Shown: in pieces, positions 59,152 through 64,000 of the stretch
Layout of the letters: the number at the start of each line of letters is the position of its first letter
Position numbering within the stretch: the first letter of the stretch is position 1
DNA from: Oehlia diaphana
Taxonomy: Eukaryota > Glomeromycota > Glomeromycetes > Glomerales > Glomeraceae
DNA length: 64,000 nucleotides
Reading direction: 5' to 3'
Assembly (NCBI GenBank): GCA_003833135.1
Contig: QZLH01000038.1
Span: forward strand, 58,984-122,983
The notes under the pieces: generated by a model
Told to the model about the DNA's origin: nothing
Database searches by the model: none
What the model saw: only the letters and a program-made list of their open reading frames with translations
Translations under genes and position numbers: made by a program

Positions 59152-62100
59152 ATGAGTGAGAACACTCCATTACTACAAAATGAGCAAACCGGCTCAAGTG
59201 CGAAAAGTTCCTCAAATGATAGCGAAGGATCAAATATGAAATCGAAGAATTATCTATTTGTTGATAACCAACAATCTTATCAATCACCTTCTAGTTCTGT
59301 AATTGCCAATGAAAGAGATGAAGCTTGGGTGAAAAACCAAAGAGAATTCATATATAAGTCCGGTAAAAGAGCTAGCATTAGAAAAAGATTGGCGTTTAAA
59401 TGTGATACTTCAAGAATCGGAAGAATTTGGGAACTTCTTGATGCAATTCTATCCGCAATGTTTGTTTTATTATACATCTGGGTTAGTGTTTCCAGATTTC
59501 GATAAGTTTATGGCGCAGTAAAGATGAATGTTGACTTTTCTCTAAAAAAAAAAATTTAGAATACGAGATATGTCAAGCTTGATAGCAGCGAAGAAGCATT
59601 TCCTTTCATCCTTCAGACGGCAGACTTTATTCTTGCTACTCTTATTTTAATTCAATATATACCACACATATGGTTGGATAAAGAGCCTTTTCAATATACG
59701 TTTAATATTTTTTCAATTTTAACATGGATTTCGGTGTTTCCGGTCATAGCAGCATATATCCTAACTATTTTTGATGATGTTATGGATAACACTTATATGG
59801 GTGCTGGAATTTTGGTATATAAATATTAAATATTTTATTAAAGCTTCTTTCTTCACCAACAAGGAACATGTCCAACTTTTTAATTATTCAAGGTTTATAT
59901 ATATCCCGTTCGGTTCGCAAGACTTCATTGGACGGTACAAATTGTCTTCGCACCTGTAAAGAGTTCTCTTTTTAAATTATCAAAGGTTATGAGGAAAGGA
60001 ATAAGACTTGGTAAAATTTTATTATGAACTTTTTAATAATTTTCGTTAAGCTTGTTTCAAAGCTAATTTATTTTCGAAAATCTTAATAGTTACAGCGATT
60101 TTATTTACTTTTCTCACGGTTACTGCTTTCATTCATTTGGTTACTTTCAAACAATCGGAAAATAAAGTTGATGAGAATATTTCTTTTAGCGACGCATTTT
60201 TTTTTACTGTTTGTATGTATATATTATGAAATTACATGTTAAATTAATTATCACTATTATTACTATTATTGATAAAATTTGTTTAATTATTCTTCTCCTC
60301 TTAACAGTAAGCAGGTGAGCTATATTTACCTTTATTGTACAATTTAATAATTAAATTTTTTCTAATTTTTTATTTTACAAACTTAGTACAAATGGAATGT
60401 CAACAGATTTGATCCCGGATAGTGCTTTCACTCGTGCCGTTATTTTATATGTTATGCTTGCAGGAGCTTTATACATCCCAACAGCATTATCTGAACTTCT
60501 AACTTTGATACAAGAAAGATCTAAGTATAATCATTCATATAAAGGCGAAATATATAAAGAACATATTATTGTTACTGGAGATTTTGATTCAACAAGTTTG
60601 TTTGAATTCTTGCGAGAATTCTTTTGTCTAGACCATGGTTTGGCAACTATGAATACATATGTGGTGATAATGCATCCAGACGAGGTATGTTTTTTATATT
60701 TATATTTTTGAAATATGAAAAATATTAAACCATCTTTTATATTTATGTATTTTTTTTTAAAAAAAAAGCCTGACGAAGAGATCGTAGAGTTTCTTGAAGA
60801 CCCGGCATTTGTAACTAGAGTACAATATATTAAAGGGTAAATAAAAATTTAAATTTACATGCGTCCCTCTTTTATAATATATTTATTTGTTATTAAATAG
60901 TTTTTTACACATATATTAAGAACGCCTACCTGGCGCCGTAGTCTTGAAAAAATTCGAGCAGATACTGCAAGTGCAGCTTTTCTTTTAACTAAAAAGTTTT
61001 CTAAAAAGGGTGACGAGGACGATGCTAATCAAATAATGAGAGCCTTGGTATGTGAACATTATTTTCGATGTTTGAATTTTTAGTCTCTTAAATAATTTTA
61101 TTTTAAAAAAAAAAATCAGGCTATTAAAAAATACAATCGAAAGCTGAACATATACTCTCAAGTTAATTTGCCCGAAAATGTTCCACATTTTGATTTCTTG
61201 GGTGACTACTTTTGAAATGTTTCTCATATTATACTTATTATATTTATTATACATATTCTAAACTCTATTTTTTTTTATAATAAATAAATAGCGAAGGATG
61301 TTATTTGTATCGATGAAATTACAATGGGTTTAATGGCTCAAAGTTTGGTCGTACCGGGATTTGCATCATTGGTTGTATTACTTACGACATCAGTTACTGA
61401 CGATACTGTTCATAATTTGATTAAAAGTGCAAAGAAGAAACCTGGTATCATATGCCTTTTCTTTTTAACGCGAGGTTTTAATTATTTATAAAATGAAAAG
61501 TTATTAATTATTTTTTTAAATGTCATTTTTTTGAAGAATTAAATTGGGCAATAGAATATGTCCGCGGTATAAAACATGAAATTTATGCTGTCACTTTTTC
61601 TGATGCTTTTATTGGAAAAACATTTTTGGAATGTTCTGAACTCATTTATTCGCGTTTGGGAGCCGTATTATTTTCTATTGGGATTTATAGATTCACAAAA
61701 GGTTGTTTTCCAAATTCTCAACTTGGAAGTGATACATCACCATTTCAAATATTTTTGAATCCACGGAATTATAAGATTAAGGGGAATGAAATTGGATTCG
61801 TAATTTGTGATAATGCCGAAATAACAGCTAAAATGGCAACTTTTAATGAAAACTCGAGACGTTGGTACGATGTAACTTACATAGCAAAATCTGCGCATAA
61901 CTTATTTAATAGAGGCAATCGTAACTCCAAATCATCAAAGTTAAAAAGTACTGCACCTTTACGTCCCTTCACACAAGTTAAGATCGATGCTGATGATGAG
62001 GATGATTTAAGTGATTTGGAAGATCCTGATATCCCACTTATTCCGTTATGTAATGTAAAGTCAGACGAAGAAATTTTACGTAAAAATTTAAGAAAAGCAG

Positions 62101-63378
62101 CCGCAAATATTATTGAATCAGAAGATCATGAAATTAAAGATATTACAGATCATATTATTATTTGTGATCAAAGCAAGGATTTTCCGGAGAATTTAGATAT
62201 TTTTATTTCTGTATTACGAGAAAAAAATTCAACATGTCGTGATATGCCGGTGATTATTTTAAGTAATGGCAAACCAAGTGACACACAAAAACGTGTTTTA
62301 AAAGAATTTGGGCAAGTATATATTATCAAAGGATCACCACTTCGCAGAAGAGATCTAGTTCGAGTTAAGGTCAACTATGCGAAAAAATGTGTCGTCTTAA
62401 GTGATTCATCGAATAATGAAAAGTAGGTTAACAGATTTTATTATAACTCAAACCGATAAAAAAAAACATTATGAACTATTTATTAATTATTTATTTTTTG
62501 ATCTAAAATATTTGAAGGACATACACAAATGCGGATGCCGCATCACTCATGATTGCACTAAACATTGAATCTTTAACTAATGATTGTTATGTTCTTGTCG
62601 AATGTATATATCGTGAGACCTTTAAAATGATCGGTGAAAGTGATTCCGTTAAGAATAACGAAGAAGACTATAGTAAGTAATTTTAGACTTTTATACACAC
62701 TTATAAATTTAGAGAATAATCTAATTAATTATAAAATTTAGTTCAAGCACTTATGAGACCTTCATTTATGGCTGGAAATGTATTCACGCCAAGTAATTTG
62801 GATACAATGCTCTGTCAATGGTAAAAAAAAATATTTTTTTTGTCGAATCAATTTAATTTTCACATTTTTTTAACTAGACATTGATTATTTAATCTTTTAT
62901 CATAGTTTTTACAATCGGCACATCCCTCTTATAATGAAATGTCTTGTTTTCAGTCATGAAATAGATGATAAGATGATATCACCAAAAATTGAACGGCAAC
63001 TAAATCATGAGTGGGAAGATTTAAGAGTTGATTCTGGTCATCTATTCTGTGTTGATGCGCCATCACTTTACATTGGTAATTTTTAGATAAATCTGAATCA
63101 TTTTTATTTATTTATTTATTTATCAACATGACATGATTCTTATATATAAACAAAATTTTTTTTTCATTTTAGGCAATACATATAATGACTTATACAGTTA
63201 TTTAATTAAAGAACATCAAGCTGTTCCGTTAGGGCTTTATCGTTGCGTAACACACAAAAGTGGTCCACACAACTATATTTACGTAAATCCAGATTGGGAT
63301 ACAATTGTTAAAAACTCTGATAAAGTTTATCTTATCGCATCGAAATTACCAAAATTTACGAGTAATAGTACTGAATAG
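59152..63378 (+). CDS. Slo/BK-type (RCK-domain) potassium channel-like protein
   Basis: Fifteen exons: 59152-59481, 59560-59814, 59893-60010, 60090-60212, 60308-60314, 60387-60684, 60769-60836, 60921-61047, 61120-61201, 61292-61444, 61537-62422, 62518-62672, 62742-62820, 62906-63075 and 63173-63378; 1018 residues. Order: cytosolic N-terminus (about 1-85), S1 (RIWELLDAILSAMFVLLYIW), S2-S3 (111-195), S4-like YPVRFARLHWTVQIVFAPVK (about 198-217), S5 (VTAILFTFLTVTAFIHLVTF), pore loop, S6 (AVILYVMLAGALYIPTALSE), RCK1 (EHIIVTGDF...) and RCK2 (DHIIICDQSKDFPENLD, about 715) with the SNLDTMLCQCFYN segment typical of Slo. It should be a gated cation channel of a cell or organelle membrane. The pore lacks TVGYGD (see findings), and no Asp-rich calcium bowl is seen. 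An acidic loop (DADDEDDLSDLEDPD) lies between the RCKs. Confidence 0.85.
60308..60314 (+). other. 7-nt microexon in the channel pore region
   Basis: TAAGCAG lies between ttaacag and gtgagc. It is needed to join exon 60090-60212 (phase 1 end) with exon 60387-60684 (which needs one base of a codon) in frame. It encodes the L-S-S junction just before T-N-G-M-S-T-D. Confidence 0.7.
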
Positions 63379-64000
63379 ACTACTAGTATATGTAATACAT
63401 TTGAATTATGTATTATGTATTTTTTTTGTATATTATTCATTTGTTATTTATCTATTCTATCTATCAATATAATATATTTATTTATTTATTAAAAAAATGT
63501 AAAACTTCAAAAAAACCTATAAATCTATTATGAAGAGTTCTACCGGTTAATATTTAAATAAATGAAGAACCAATTTCTTTATATACCTTCAAATCATTAG
63601 AAGTTCGAGTTATAATAAATACTGTATTCGTTTAGATCCGAATAAAGCGATACAAAATAAAAAAAAAATTGTTTCATATCTGAGATTAGATTATATTAAA
63701 AAACTTTACGTATTTTTATTGGACAAAATTTTTTGTACTAAAATTCATTTATTAAACCACATATATATTTTTAAATAAAATTGACAAATTCAAAATAAAA
63801 TTTAAATTTTTACACAGCTAGCCTATCATCTGATCGTTTTAATTGGTTACTTGAATCAATATAGTGCTACTTACTACTTCGATTTAAATACTGTTAAACT
63901 TTTAAGATAAAGATATTTGTTTTAGATAAGAAATACACGAGATGATATTTATTCAATATGGCAATATATTAAATTCCTATTATTTACAGTATATAGAGTA
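63379..64000. other. 3' flank of the channel gene
   Basis: AT-rich; several AATAAA-like words, no gene. Confidence 0.5.

Overview
The window reads as nuclear DNA of a very AT-rich fungus. My best guess is an arbuscular mycorrhizal fungus (Glomeromycotina, Rhizophagus-like). The grounds are many short GT-AG introns with TACTAA-type branch sites, a cluster of near-identical tyrosine-kinase-like (TKL) protein kinase genes, a MATA-type HMG-box gene, abundant small transposon remnants, and long AT-rich spacers with homopolymer tracts. This rests on family recognition only; no database search was possible.

Layout. 1-3731 (minus): a kinase gene (K1) whose tail runs in frame into a large repeat domain like the C-terminal part of fungal VIT/vWA proteins, continuing off the left edge. 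5320-5712: a 25-bp minisatellite. 5851-6798 (minus): an intronless HMG-box gene. 9968-57844: a cluster of duplicated units, each probably once an SCA7-domain gene (SAGA Sgf73/ataxin-7 type) followed by a TKL kinase gene. The units are S1+K2, an SCA7 relic+K3, broken S2+broken K4, then K5, K6 and K7 without a recognisable SCA7 partner, a decayed minus-strand kinase/lectin/vWA-like locus (43600-47989), and S3+kinase relic followed by K8. 59152-63378: a 15-exon Slo/BK-type channel gene unrelated to the cluster. There are two assembly gaps, 23027-23588 inside a transposon and 48582-48907 inside a GC-richer tandem repeat.

The kinase genes share one plan: a short N-terminal Cys-rich segment, a kinase domain over three exons with invariant intron positions, and a C-terminal tail of many small phase-1 exons ending in a conserved last exon. 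The most unusual feature is that in K2 (13509-16894) and K5 (28839-32532) the tail is an array of about 30-37 tandem repeats of roughly 80-140 bp. Each repeat is a complete-looking intron (GTAAG donor, TACTAA-like branch site, TATAG acceptor), and between successive introns there are usually exactly 3 nucleotides. Read as exons, these one-codon microexons join without a stop to the conserved downstream exons and give proteins of 569 and 567 residues. K3 and K8 carry shorter, more irregular versions. K1, K7 and the decayed locus show tandem duplication of longer tail exons. The tail looks like a site where intron-plus-exon units are amplified, possibly giving sequence variation or combinatorial splicing. 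The alternative is that each array is spliced out as one large intron built of decaying repeats. Transcript data would decide.
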